From the NCBI RefSeq assembly GCF_900177795.1, contig NZ_FXWJ01000003.1, positions 558,001 to 622,000 of the forward strand: 64,000 nt of DNA, written 5' to 3'. Positions 17,157-26,150 of this stretch are shown here, piece by piece. Position numbers and translations under genes: made by a program. The notes below the pieces were generated by a model. It worked only from the letters and a program-made list of their open reading frames with translations. It was not told the origin of the DNA and searched no databases. Within the stretch, counting starts at the first letter, position 1. The number at the start of each line of letters is the position of its first letter. Origin of the DNA: Plantibacter elymi (nom. nud.). GTDB taxonomy: Bacteria > Actinomycetota > Actinomycetes > Actinomycetales > Microbacteriaceae.

Positions 17157-18143
17157 ATGAGGAAACGCACAGCACTCGTCGGCGTGCTCGCCATCGCCGT
17201 CTCGCTCACGGGATGTGCACGGGGGATCGACACGGACGATTCCGGGAGCACCGCGCTGGTCGAGGAGTTCTTCGCCCACCTCGAAGCGGGCGAGGCCACT
17301 AAGGCTGCAGCGTTGACCACGATCGACTTCCCCGACGAGTTCATCGACGACGACTTCTACCGCGCATCCGACGCCCTGCCGACCGACGCACGCATCGTCG
17401 AGACCACGGGCTACGACGCCGGGCGATTCACCGCGACCGTCGAGTACACCTTCGACGGCGCCGAAGCCCCCGGCAAGCTCGAACTCGTGGTGTATCGCGA
17501 GGACGGGGAGCTCCAGATCACCGGCTGGCGAGGCGACACCCCGATCACGATCGGCGGCATCGAGTCGGCTGCGACGGTGACGGTGAACGACCAGCTGGAG
17601 TACCCGCTCGCCGAGGACGACGCTGAACTGCAGCTCCTCCCCGGCGCGTACGGCGTGAGCTACGACGATCCGACCGGCCTGACGAAGCTCCTCGGCACGG
17701 AGGACGCGTTCACCGCCTATGTCCCAAACCTCGGGGGCGACGAGGGCCAGGCCGACTTCAGCTTCTCGCCGGCGTTCACGCCGGATGTCGAACCGGGACT
17801 CGCCGCCGCCGTCGAGGGCTTGCAAGCGGCCTGCGCAGCCGAGCGATTCGTCGGGCCGTCCTGCCCGGCGGAGCTGACCGCGTCGCTGTCAGAACCCCTC
17901 GGCGAGGCCGTGACCGCGCAGTGGTTCCGCGAGCCGGGACCCGCGTTCACCCTGATCGACGGCGAGTACCACGCGACGTCGACCTTCCGCATCCGCTTCT
18001 CCGACGATGAGCTCCCCATCACGACCGTCTCCTACACCGGTGTGCTGACCCGCGACCCGGCCGGCGCGGTCACCTTCACCCCCGAGCCGTCGAGCAGTTC
18101 GGCACCGACCGCGGGCGGGGACGTCGATGAACCGCTCGGCTGA
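17157..18143 (+). CDS. Hypothetical secreted lipoprotein
   Basis: 328 aa. Signal peptide MRKRTALVGVLAIAVSLTGC with lipobox LTGC. The mature part starts with a DUF4878-like stretch (STALVEEFFAHLEAGEATKAAAL), followed by two immunoglobulin-like beta-rich segments with repeated TVNDQLEYPLAEDDAELQLLPGAYGV type patterns, two cysteines in LQAACAAERFVGPSCPAEL, and a Ser/Thr/Pro tail. The chain ends at TGA 18141-18143, and the same reading frame then continues without a break into the remnant of a different surface protein. A GTG at 17151 is an alternative start but TAGCGT spacing favours 17157. Confidence 0.72.
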   Translation: MRKRTALVGVLAIAVSLTGCARGIDTDDSGSTALVEEFFAHLEAGEATKAAALTTIDFPDEFIDDDFYRASDALPTDARIVETTGYDAGRFTATVEYTFDGAEAPGKLELVVYREDGELQITGWRGDTPITIGGIESAATVTVNDQLEYPLAEDDAELQLLPGAYGVSYDDPTGLTKLLGTEDAFTAYVPNLGGDEGQADFSFSPAFTPDVEPGLAAAVEGLQAACAAERFVGPSCPAELTASLSEPLGEAVTAQWFREPGPAFTLIDGEYHATSTFRIRFSDDELPITTVSYTGVLTRDPAGAVTFTPEPSSSSAPTAGGDVDEPLG

Positions 18144-19628
18144 GGCCAGTTCGGGCAGACCACCGACAACGACACCGCGGCAGCCGTCGCCGCGTTCGTC
18201 TACGCCTTCACCTCGCAGAACCACCCCGGCTACGACGGCGCCATCCACTACATCGGCCAGAAAGCCGACGGCCACGATGCTGCGGTGACTGCAGCGTTCA
18301 ACAGCATCTGGGCATGGGTCGGCGAGCACTGGGCTGCCGCGGCCGGCTCGAAGACGGCGACCACAACCATCACCATGACCGACGGCACCACCGGCTACAT
18401 CGACGTGACCGTGGACCCCGCCGCGGCGACCGGCACGCTCACCCTCACCGGCGCACACGGGACCAGCACCGGCGCGACCTCGGTGGCAGTCGGGAACGGA
18501 TCCCGCATCGACATCACCGGCGATCCCGCCGACGGCATCGCGGACTACGACATCCGCGCCGACGGCTCCTGGAGCACGCCCGGCGGCTACGCCTCCGAGA
18601 CGTGGATGTACGAGACGCCCGGTCAACAGCGCCTCGCCCGCGGCAGCGAGAACCGCTCCCCCATCCCGTTCACCTCCGAAGCCAGCATCACCGCCTCGAC
18701 GATCTTCCAGCCGATCGTGACGAGCGAGATGCAGCGGACCCTCGTCCCCGTCGGCGGCACCATCATCGACCACGCAACCTGCGACCTCTCCCCCGACAGC
18801 ATCAGCACCACCTGGCGGCGCAACCGGGACGATGAAGGCGTCGAAGTCATCTGGGACGTCGCGATCTACGCCAAGCTTCCCGGCGAGGGCGGCCTCCCTG
18901 AGGTCCCGGAAGGGCGGCCGGCGCTCGGCACGGCCACCGCCACCTGTGACGGGGTCGGCGACGTCATGGAAGCCAGCTTCCCCCGCCCCGACGAGGCCGA
19001 CGGGCCGATCACTGCAGTCTGGTCACTCGATCTCGAGAAGCAGTCCGACACGACCAAGTCCGTCCTGCAGGGACCGTGGCACGACGCGTTCGGGCTGCCC
19101 GACGAGACCACGGTCATCCCCCGCGTCACGACGAAGGCCGTGCCGTCGGTGATGGAGGGAGAGCAGTACGGGGACACCGCCCACCACGAAGATGTTGCCC
19201 TCTACCCCGACACCGCTGTGCAGACTTTCACCGCCTACCGCATCACCGACGGTCAGCCCGTCTGCGACGCCACGACCGAATACCTGCCGGAGTCGGTGCC
19301 GATTTTGGTCAACGGCCGCAAGGATGTGCCCGGGCCGACATTCACTGCCACCCGCGATATGGGCACCGGGGTCAACTGGATCGAGCGCACCTATGCCGAT
19401 GACACGAAGCAGGTGCTACTCAGCGAGGGTGTCTGTGGGCAGGAGGGTGAGCAGACTCTCTTCCTCGACCGCCCCGGACAGCAGCTCGCGAGCACCGGCT
19501 TCGACGGCGCCACCCTCGCCGCAGGCGCTGCCGCCACGATGCTCCTCGGAGCCTCGCCCTTCGTCGTTCGCGGTGTCGTACGGCGTCGAGCCAGCCTGAC
19601 CGACTCAAGCGAGGGACTCGCAGGATGA
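18144..19628 (+). pseudogene. 5'-truncated LASTG-anchored surface protein
   Basis: The frame directly after the stop of the lipoprotein gene codes for GQFGQTTDNDTAAAVAAFVY and onward through a thioester-domain-like region (AIHYIGQKADGHDAAVTAAF), beta-rich repeats and a sortase tail: LASTG near residue 455, a hydrophobic helix AAGAAATMLLGASPFVV and basic RGVVRRR. The opening is clearly internal to a larger secreted protein and there is no signal peptide; the first possible start is the GTG at 18285. The gene therefore lost its 5' part, with the break exactly at the preceding stop codon. LAXTG-type motifs are used by class E sortases in high-GC actinobacteria. If expressed at all, the product would stay in the cytoplasm. 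Confidence 0.75.
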
Positions 19629-20344
19629 GCGAAGAACAGACCGGCCCCTCGTCGGACTTGAGCCAGGCTCAGCATGGGTGGGTGAGGGCCTATTGCTATG
19701 GAATGCGACTCGGCGATCTCCGTCCGTTCTACCTGGACGCCCACAGCGACCCACGTCAGGCTGAGGAGGATATTCAACGCAGAATCATCAAGGCACAGCT
19801 GGATCTGCTCCTCCGGTTCACCGGGGCGTCCTACTTCGACGTCGACCCCGATCCCGATTCGTGGCTCGATACGTTCTACGTCTTGGCTGGAACGTGGAAT
19901 GGTCGAGATGCCGTGATCGATGAACAACTGGAGAGCATCGACCAGGTCCTCTCGCAGACCGGCGGGCCGCTCTGGCGTCCGGACTTGTACCTTCCGCTGG
20001 ACAACGTTCACGAAGCTGCGGTCGCTGCCGTGCCTGCGAGTCCAGAACCCGCACCGTCGACCACAGCTTCGAGCTGGCGAGAGCCACCCCGCCTCATCGA
20101 CTGGACTCCGGACGAGGACCCAGCCGCGGGGTACCTTCGGGAGCTCCGCGATAGTCGCCAACAGGCACGGGAGTCGGGCGTGTCCGAACACTCCGTAGAC
20201 GCACTGGCCGTCGATTCGAGGAGCCGATTGGCCGAACTCGCTCGGAAGCTCTCGCGGAGAGTCCACCAACCACGCTCGCAGGCTGCCTCCAACGAAGCTC
20301 ATCCGCCGCATCAGACTTCGTCTGGGGGAGGTCTGGAGCTCTAG
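19625..20344 (+). CDS. Hypothetical soluble protein
   Basis: 239 aa, start ATG overlapping the remnant's stop by 4 bases (ATGA), so it was once coupled to the surface-protein gene. It begins MSEEQTGPSSDLSQAQ; the first 130 residues look folded (GWVRAYCYGMRLGDLRPFYL, IIKAQLDLLLRFTGASYFDV, WLDTFYVLAGTWNGRDAVID) and the rest is Pro/Ser-rich and then Arg/Ala-rich, probably disordered. No signal peptide or membrane helix and no recognised family. Base composition is a little lower in GC than the flanking core genes. Confidence 0.55.
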   Translation: MSEEQTGPSSDLSQAQHGWVRAYCYGMRLGDLRPFYLDAHSDPRQAEEDIQRRIIKAQLDLLLRFTGASYFDVDPDPDSWLDTFYVLAGTWNGRDAVIDEQLESIDQVLSQTGGPLWRPDLYLPLDNVHEAAVAAVPASPEPAPSTTASSWREPPRLIDWTPDEDPAAGYLRELRDSRQQARESGVSEHSVDALAVDSRSRLAELARKLSRRVHQPRSQAASNEAHPPHQTSSGGGLEL

Positions 20345-20724
20345 TGGTCCGTTCTCCGCGCTGGGTAATATCGACACCCCCAAAGGATCCGACACGTGGT
20401 GGAACAACCAGCGACGCTCCCGTCATCGTCTCGGCGTAGGCGATCGTGCACGGCAGCCGAAAATGTGACGTTCGAGTCGTGATCCGCTATGAACCGCTCA
20501 ATCGCACCAATGGCGTTGAGCTCGACGGCCTCGCTCGGAACGGCAATGTCGATCGTGATCGCTGCGTCGTCCTCGGTGACGACCACGGCACCGGTGCCGG
20601 GCAGCTGCACGAGGTATTCGCCCGGCGCTGTCACGATGTGTTCGAGCGCGAGGAAGTGGTGCCGCAGCTTTCGGAGCGCGCAAGGGCCGGACCGCGGTCG
20701 GACCGTGGCGCCCACGGCTTTCAT
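20341..20724 (-). CDS. Hypothetical protein, weak DUF2218-like pattern
   Basis: 127 aa, no signal peptide. The middle (APGEYLVQLPGTGAVVVTED, DDAAITIDIAVPSEAVELNA, IGAIERFIADHDSN) has the strand-strand-strand-helix order of DUF2218 proteins, but the match is weak and the last 35 residues (RLRRDDDGSVAGCSTTCRILW onward) are unlike them. A GGGAGG site lies about 10 bases before the ATG at 20722-20724. It ends in a 4-base convergent overlap with the preceding gene. The next minus-strand gene ends 22 bases upstream. Confidence 0.45.
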   Translation of the reverse strand: MKAVGATVRPRSGPCALRKLRHHFLALEHIVTAPGEYLVQLPGTGAVVVTEDDAAITIDIAVPSEAVELNAIGAIERFIADHDSNVTFSAAVHDRLRRDDDGSVAGCSTTCRILWGCRYYPARRTDH

Positions 20725-20746
20725 GCCGCCCAGCCTCCCATGGCGA

Positions 20747-20947
20747 CTACTGCGAGCGACGTCGCAGACGTTGCCGGGCTTCGCGCTCGACGAGCACCGG
20801 CACGTAGTCGCGGATCGGACTCCCGTCGAGCTCCCGATGCACCTCGGTGACGACCCGAGCGACGTCGTCTCGCAGGGTGTCGGGGAACTTCAGCGCGAGA
20901 CGATCGACCACGTTCACGATCTGTTGTACTTCGTCCTGGTTCTGCAT
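20747..20947 (-). CDS. Small three-helix-bundle protein
   Basis: 66 aa. MQNQDEVQQIVNVVDRLALK, FPDTLRDDVARVVTEVHREL, then ELDGSPIRDYVPVLVEREAR: three short helices with the order of the actinobacterial three-helix-bundle dimerisation domain (formerly grouped with DUF3562). The function is unknown. The ATG at 20945-20947 is used because upstream residues in the same frame have no similarity. Together with the gene at 20341 it forms a two-gene minus-strand unit. Confidence 0.6.
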   Translation of the reverse strand: MQNQDEVQQIVNVVDRLALKFPDTLRDDVARVVTEVHRELDGSPIRDYVPVLVEREARQRLRRRSQ

Positions 20948-21042
20948 TCCCACAGTATGAAGTCCACACGCCTGGAATGCACTGCAAATCCTGGGTACCG
21001 TGGGGCGCAACCGAGCGGGTTCAGCCAGTGGAGGTACGTGCG

Positions 21043-21558
21043 ATGTCCAAGAACAAGACCGACCAAAAGCAGGGCACCAAGGCCGCGGCGAAACTGGCCG
21101 AGCAGCAGCAACGGCGAGCTGCCGAGAAAGCCCTCGCCCGTGCCGAACAGGCAGTGGAAGTCGCCCGCGAAGCAGTTCGCTCCTCGAGCAAAGAGCTCCG
21201 CAAACAGGCGGCAGCGCTCGCGAAACGGACGGAAAGGCTCACGGCCAAGCACGAGAAAGCCGTCACCGCACTGACCGAACAGCGAACGCGAGCTGACGAA
21301 GCATCGTCACGTCTGAGGACGCAGAGGAGATCGCTGCTTACGCCTCCCCTGCCGGCTCGCACCGGAGGCGTCCCAACGATGATCGAGCTGCGCCAGCTCA
21401 CGAAGCAGCAACGCTTCCCCGGCTACTCCCGCATGAACAAGGCCACCCTCCTCGACCCGTCGAACTTCCCATCGCTGACAGCCACGCTCAGTGAAGATTG
21501 CCGGGTGATGGTTGAGAGGGGGCGGGACCATGTCGCAACGGTGGGTGCTGGTGCATGA
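21043..21558 (+). CDS. Alanine/lysine-rich coiled-coil protein with SAP/Rho_N-like tail
   Basis: 171 aa. Residues 1-85 form a long basic coiled coil (AAKLAEQQQRRAAEKALARAE and similar heptads). After a linker, residues about 115-138 read MIELRQLTKQQRFPGYSRMNKATLL, a helix-extended-helix pattern of SAP / Rho N-terminal domains that bind DNA or RNA. It has no signal peptide. The ATG is preceded by GTGGAGG. A nucleic-acid-associated role is likely but not proven. Its end overlaps the next small gene by 29 bases. Confidence 0.6.
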   Translation: MSKNKTDQKQGTKAAAKLAEQQQRRAAEKALARAEQAVEVAREAVRSSSKELRKQAAALAKRTERLTAKHEKAVTALTEQRTRADEASSRLRTQRRSLLTPPLPARTGGVPTMIELRQLTKQQRFPGYSRMNKATLLDPSNFPSLTATLSEDCRVMVERGRDHVATVGAGA

Positions 21559-21742
21559 GGGCTCGGCCTATGAGCTGCCGTCGCAGGCGGTAGCCCGGTT
21601 CATGCAAAGGCGGATCAGCAGGGCTCGGTCCTCGGGCCAGGTGCTGCCCTTGTGCGTCCCGGTGCCCGGGTCCGTCGACATCGTGACAGTGATCATCGAC
21701 GCGAGCACCCGCGTGTCCGTGCGGTCTCCTCGCCACTCTTGA
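21530..21742 (+). CDS. Small hypothetical protein
   Basis: 70 aa, MSQRWVLVHEGSAYELPSQA, with a later RFMQRRISRARSSG helix and a strand region VDIVTVIIDASTRVSV. A GAGAGGGGG stretch precedes the ATG at 21530, which overlaps the end of the previous gene. No family is recognised; the overlap and ribosome site support it as a real gene. The 144 bases after it, up to the permease gene stop at 21887, show nothing recognisable. Confidence 0.4.
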   Translation: MSQRWVLVHEGSAYELPSQAVARFMQRRISRARSSGQVLPLCVPVPGSVDIVTVIIDASTRVSVRSPRHS

Positions 21743-21886
21743 TGAGGAGCTGACCGCCTGCCGAAGGGAAGCTCGACGCCGCGTGCAGTATCCTCACTCG
21801 ATCGACGGAGTCGACATATCGATGCTGCGGTCTCGATTTCGGCCTGACAAAGGTCGGCGTTAGAGGAGCGCGCCTTCTTGTGAAGC

Positions 21887-23392
21887 TCAAGCTCTGTCCG
21901 AGTCGACGGTCTTGATCTCGCGAGTGACCACCGCCTCATACCTTCCGATGCGCTGGTAGGTCTCGGGCCGACGGGTCCGATAGATGCTTGCTGCGACTAC
22001 CCCGCCGAGGATCGTGAGGTAAATGACGGCAATCACCGTGGGGGTGATCCATCCGGTCGCTCCCGTCAGCACGGTGAAGTTCCCCGTCGCGAGGACCAGC
22101 GCTGTCGACAAGAACACGAATGAGATGCCGGAGCAAACCGCTGCTCTCGTCGCACGGCGAGGCTGCGAGTGGTCCTTGAACAGGAAGATCGTAACGGCGA
22201 GCGAGGCGAGAACCAGGAGGATCAAGAACATATAGGAGAACACACCCGCCAGCACCGCGTAGGCTGCGTCGCCGGACATGTTCATCGAGATGAGTGTTGC
22301 GAGCGCGATCAGCACCGCGACGCTCAAGACGATCGAGGCCTGATGCGGGGACGAGTAGCGGGGGTGTGCTCGCCCGAGGAACTTGGGCAGGGCTCCGTCG
22401 ACGCCCAGGTTGAACAGGTATCGCGCGGCGATCCCGTGGCTGGCCAACATCAGGGCGAAGGCGCTTGTGATGAGCATGATGGAAGCGGCCACGTAGCCCG
22501 CCTCGCCTGTGTACTGCCGCACACTTTCAGTGGATGCCGTGATGACGTTGTCTGAGAGCACGCTCATCACCACATCCGCGCCGTAGGCGTTGATGAACGT
22601 GAAGCTGCTCACCGTGTAGAGAACGAGAAGGCCGATCACGACGGTATAGGTCGCACGAGGGATGGTCTTCTGCGGATTCTTCACCTCGCTGCGGAAGATG
22701 ATCGTTGCCTCGAATCCTCCAAAAATTCCCACGCCGAAGACAAAAGCGATGCCGAGCGATCCGGAGAAGATGTTCTCCGGACGGAAACTGTCGAACTCGA
22801 TCCCTCCGGCCCCGCCTTGCGCGAACACAGCGACGATGTAGATGATCATCAATGCGACTTCCAGCGCCAAGAAGATGACAAGGAGGTTCGCCGACAAGTC
22901 GAAATTCAAGTACCCCAGGATGGAGACGATGACGAAGTAGCCCATGGCGAAGACCCACCACGGAATGTCCGGACCGCCCAATACATCGCGGACCAAGCTC
23001 TGGGTCGCGCCTCCACCCAGGCCGTAGGCCGAGAGGTTGCAGGCGTAGTAGGCGAGGATTGCCAGGAACCCTGTGCCCAAGCCGAGTCGCTTACCCAGAC
23101 CGGCCGTGACGAACGTGTAGAAACCGCCTGGCCGCGGGATCCGCAGGCCCATCGCGACCAGCCCAACGGCGAAGAGGAGCGCAATGACCCCGCATACGAT
23201 GAACGTGACGGGGGTGCCCGTGCCGTTGCCGAGAAGGATCGCGACGGGGATGAACCCGAGGAACACCACCATCGGGGCGTTGTACGCGACGACCGTGAAG
23301 ACGAGATGGAAATAGCCGAGATTGCCCTTGAGATCATGGCTCTCCGGCTCGGTGCGGGTCACCGGGGGGTGACCGGCGCGATTTGTGGTCAT
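21887..23392 (-). CDS. APC-superfamily amino acid permease
   Basis: 501 aa with 12 or more membrane helices. Helix 1 is YFHLVFTVVAYNAPMVVFLGF; GLRIPRPGGFYTFVTAGLGK is the conserved APC loop between helices 2 and 3; FGVGIFGGFEATIIFRSEVKNPQKTIP is the typical helix 6 to loop 7 signature. It is a cytoplasmic-membrane symporter for an amino acid or amine. The ATG at 23390-23392 has a GAGGAG site. It is the last gene of a run starting with the ornithine-cyclodeaminase-like gene at 27292, so it probably imports the substrate of that pathway. Confidence 0.88.
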   Translation of the reverse strand: MTTNRAGHPPVTRTEPESHDLKGNLGYFHLVFTVVAYNAPMVVFLGFIPVAILLGNGTGTPVTFIVCGVIALLFAVGLVAMGLRIPRPGGFYTFVTAGLGKRLGLGTGFLAILAYYACNLSAYGLGGGATQSLVRDVLGGPDIPWWVFAMGYFVIVSILGYLNFDLSANLLVIFLALEVALMIIYIVAVFAQGGAGGIEFDSFRPENIFSGSLGIAFVFGVGIFGGFEATIIFRSEVKNPQKTIPRATYTVVIGLLVLYTVSSFTFINAYGADVVMSVLSDNVITASTESVRQYTGEAGYVAASIMLITSAFALMLASHGIAARYLFNLGVDGALPKFLGRAHPRYSSPHQASIVLSVAVLIALATLISMNMSGDAAYAVLAGVFSYMFLILLVLASLAVTIFLFKDHSQPRRATRAAVCSGISFVFLSTALVLATGNFTVLTGATGWITPTVIAVIYLTILGGVVAASIYRTRRPETYQRIGRYEAVVTREIKTVDSDRA

Positions 23393-23460
23393 TGTGACTC
23401 CTCTATAGGTAGTGGTTCCGGAGGTAATTTGCTGCTGGTGCCGTCGGCGCCCGTCGTTCG

Positions 23461-24729
23461 TCAATAGCGCGCGATGCGTGCCACATCGCTAAGAGTGGCA
23501 TTGCCGAGCTCGCGTTCTGCTCGGATGAGGAAGTTCAGTTTCTCAATGCGCTCGCCGGTCCTTGGTGCCCCGTTCTTCTGGAAAGGGACCTGCAGGCCCA
23601 GCGAGAGGTCCATCACGATGTCGTCGATCACGCCACCGGACCTGCCCGAAGGAAGCGCGAGCAGCCCAGCTTCCTCTGCGAGATCGAATGTCTCCAGGGA
23701 TTCCGTCACAGTACCCACCTGGTTGGGCTTGAGGACGAAACCGTCGACTGCTCGTTCGGAGATCGCCCTCTGGAGCCGCTGCTTGTTCGTGACGATGAGG
23801 TCGTCTCCAAAGACCAGGGTCCGGGAGAGCTCTCGAACAGCGAGGGAGAAACCAGCCCAGTCGTTCTCGTCTAGCGGGTCCTCGATGAAGAGCAGGTCGA
23901 ACTCCTCGGTCAGCGACCTGAGGTGATCGACCATCTGCTCGCTGTCAACCCGGTGTCCGTCGAGCTCATAGGTGTCGGTCGTCGCATCAAACATTTCACT
24001 CGAGGCGCAGTCGAGTGCAAACGCGACTTCCTCGGTGTAGCCGGCGGCGTCAACGGCCTCGCTGATGAGGGATAGGACCGCGGCCGGATCGCTGTAGGGC
24101 GCAACGAAGCCGTAAGAGCCGCCTACCGCTGCCACCTTCTTCGTCCGACGTTCAATGACGGCGGGCAGACGCTGAAATACAGAGACACCGATCTCGACGG
24201 CATGCTCGACGCTTTCCGCCCCGTGCGGGACGATGAGGAACTCGTTGAACGCCTGCAGGACTTCGTTGTGGCCACCGTTCATTACATTGAAGCAGGGCAC
24301 GGGCAGCGTGCTGAGGTCACCGCGGGCGATGTGTTGATACACCGGACGACCCGTCTCTGCCGCTTGCGCTCGCAAGAATGCGACGGAAGTGGGATAGATG
24401 GCGTTACCGCCGAGGACTCCCTTGTCCGCCGAGCCGTCTAGCGTAAGCAGGGCAGCATCGAAGTCGGCTTGGGACTCGAACGGTCGCCCCACAATGGCGG
24501 ACGCGATTGTGTCGGTCACGTTGCGCACAGCGGAGTAAACGCTCATGCCGCCGTAGCGAGCTGCGTCACCGTCGCGGAGGATCTTTGCTTCGTACATGCC
24601 GACGGACGATCCGGTGGGAGCCGCGGCTCGTCCGGTCGCGCCGGAGGCGGTAGTGAGCTCAACCTCGACCATCGGGCGGGCTTTGGAGTCGAGGACCTGT
24701 CGGGCGGCGACGGAAGTGATGACGGTCAT
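23461..24729 (-). CDS. Enolase homologue lacking two catalytic residues
   Basis: 422 aa, aligned end to end with enolase. Conserved: metal ligands D240, E283 and D309 (ALDCASSE, FIEDPLDE, FGDDLIVTN), the base K334 (VLKPNQVGT), K385 (QKNGAP) and E163 (FNEFLI). Changed: the GDEGG motif holding the second catalytic Glu reads GSYGF (Y206), and SHRSGE reads SGRSGG (His to G362, Glu to G366); the first loop is TGSSVG for SGASTG. This argues against ordinary 2-phosphoglycerate dehydratase activity and for a related substrate. It overlaps the glycerate-kinase stop by 4 bases. A housekeeping enolase should exist elsewhere in the genome. Confidence 0.85.
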   Translation of the reverse strand: MTVITSVAARQVLDSKARPMVEVELTTASGATGRAAAPTGSSVGMYEAKILRDGDAARYGGMSVYSAVRNVTDTIASAIVGRPFESQADFDAALLTLDGSADKGVLGGNAIYPTSVAFLRAQAAETGRPVYQHIARGDLSTLPVPCFNVMNGGHNEVLQAFNEFLIVPHGAESVEHAVEIGVSVFQRLPAVIERRTKKVAAVGGSYGFVAPYSDPAAVLSLISEAVDAAGYTEEVAFALDCASSEMFDATTDTYELDGHRVDSEQMVDHLRSLTEEFDLLFIEDPLDENDWAGFSLAVRELSRTLVFGDDLIVTNKQRLQRAISERAVDGFVLKPNQVGTVTESLETFDLAEEAGLLALPSGRSGGVIDDIVMDLSLGLQVPFQKNGAPRTGERIEKLNFLIRAERELGNATLSDVARIARY

Positions 24730-26150
24730 GCGTTCTCCTGAACTGCGATCTGCTGCTGTCGGTCGGGGACGAAGAGGATGTTGAGGTCGCAAAGGTTGGT
24801 GCCGGTGTTGCCACTGAGCACGACATCGTCGATGGCGGACAGCGCCTCGAAACTTGCATGTCCTCGAAGGTGCTCACGCAGGTCGACTCCCGCCTCAATC
24901 GCCCGGCGCAATGATGTCGAGTCAGTGATGCCACCTGCGGCGGGTGATGTGCCGTCGGTGCCTTCAGAGTCCATGGAATACATGCACGCTCCGGGAATTC
25001 CGGCTGACGCGAGGGCGAAGCCGACCGTGAGCTCCTGGGATGGTCCACCGTGCCCGGTGATCGTTGTCGCCGGTCGAATATGGGTGGTCGTCTCTCCAGC
25101 GCTCACAACGATGCACGGCGCCACGAAGGGACGGCCGGTTGCTTGGATCTCGTGCGCGAGCGACGCCATGAACGTCCCCGCGTCGCGACTCTCTCCTTCG
25201 AGATACGTGGTGAGCAGATGGGCATCGATTCCGCGAGATCGGGCGGCATCGAGGGCTGCCTCCGCGAGGTCAGGGAGCGTGTTGATAAGGAAGTACGTGT
25301 TGTCGGGAAACGCCTTGGGGGTCTCATCGCTAGCGCCGGCCTCGTCGAGGAATCGGGTTACGGTTTCCGGCAGTCGACTGCGAAGGCCATGCCCGTCGAT
25401 CGCGGCGCGGGCATCGTCGAGCGTGGTCGCATCGGGGCCGAATGGTGTGCTGGAATATGCCGGGTCGGGTTGAGTCACGTCGGCCGTCGGGGGCTTCCCG
25501 ACGGCATCGGAGATACCAATGGTGATCAGCTCGGCTCCTTGCGCAGCGATGCGCTGCGCAAGGCGGCCGCCGTTCGTCCGAGAGATGTGTCGTCGGACCG
25601 CGTTGACCTCGTAGATCCCGAGACCGGAGGTGAGCAATACTTCTGTCGCGACAGCCTCGTCTTCCACCGTAATGGGGGCGATGGGCGCGTTCAGCAACGC
25701 TGAGCTACCTCCGCTCACGACTGCGATGAAGAGATCCTCTGGACCTGCTGAGTCGATCATCGCGAGGATGCGGAGGGTGGCGCGGTGTCCTGCCGCGTCG
25801 GGCAACGGGTGGCCACCGACATACACTTCGGTGCGGTGGTAGTGATCGTCAGGCTCAGCGATTTTCACGATCGCGATCCCCCGTGTCAGTCGGTCACCGA
25901 GTGCATGGTCGACGGCCATGGCCATGGAGTTGCAGGCCTTTCCCGCCCCAATCAGATAGACATTTCGCTTTTGCCCAAGATCCCACGATCGGGCGCCGAC
26001 GTGCAGAACGTCGCCGTCGATTCTCATGAGGTCTCGGATGCGCCGGTACGAGTCAACCTGCTGGAGTGCTTCGTTGGCGATGCCGAGGACGAGCTCTCGC
26101 GATGAGATATCTCCGACTGCGGTCAATGCGTCGTAGTTCTTGATCTTCAT
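24726..26150 (-). CDS. Type-2 glycerate kinase (DUF4147 plus MOFRL)
   Basis: 474 aa. The N-terminal DUF4147 domain has VYLIGAGKACNSMAMAVDHAL and the glycine-rich FIAVVSGGSSALLNAPI; the C-terminal MOFRL domain contains VVSAGETTTHI and GHGGPSQELTVGFAL, followed by DSEGTDGTSPAAGGI, all standard for glycerate 2-kinase, which converts D-glycerate to 2-phosphoglycerate in the cytosol. It sits between the enolase homologue and the cyclodeaminase-like gene with 4-base overlaps on both sides, so these three are tightly coupled. Because the partner enolase is altered, the true substrate may be a glycerate analogue. Confidence 0.88.
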   Translation of the reverse strand: MKIKNYDALTAVGDISSRELVLGIANEALQQVDSYRRIRDLMRIDGDVLHVGARSWDLGQKRNVYLIGAGKACNSMAMAVDHALGDRLTRGIAIVKIAEPDDHYHRTEVYVGGHPLPDAAGHRATLRILAMIDSAGPEDLFIAVVSGGSSALLNAPIAPITVEDEAVATEVLLTSGLGIYEVNAVRRHISRTNGGRLAQRIAAQGAELITIGISDAVGKPPTADVTQPDPAYSSTPFGPDATTLDDARAAIDGHGLRSRLPETVTRFLDEAGASDETPKAFPDNTYFLINTLPDLAEAALDAARSRGIDAHLLTTYLEGESRDAGTFMASLAHEIQATGRPFVAPCIVVSAGETTTHIRPATTITGHGGPSQELTVGFALASAGIPGACMYSMDSEGTDGTSPAAGGITDSTSLRRAIEAGVDLREHLRGHASFEALSAIDDVVLSGNTGTNLCDLNILFVPDRQQQIAVQENA

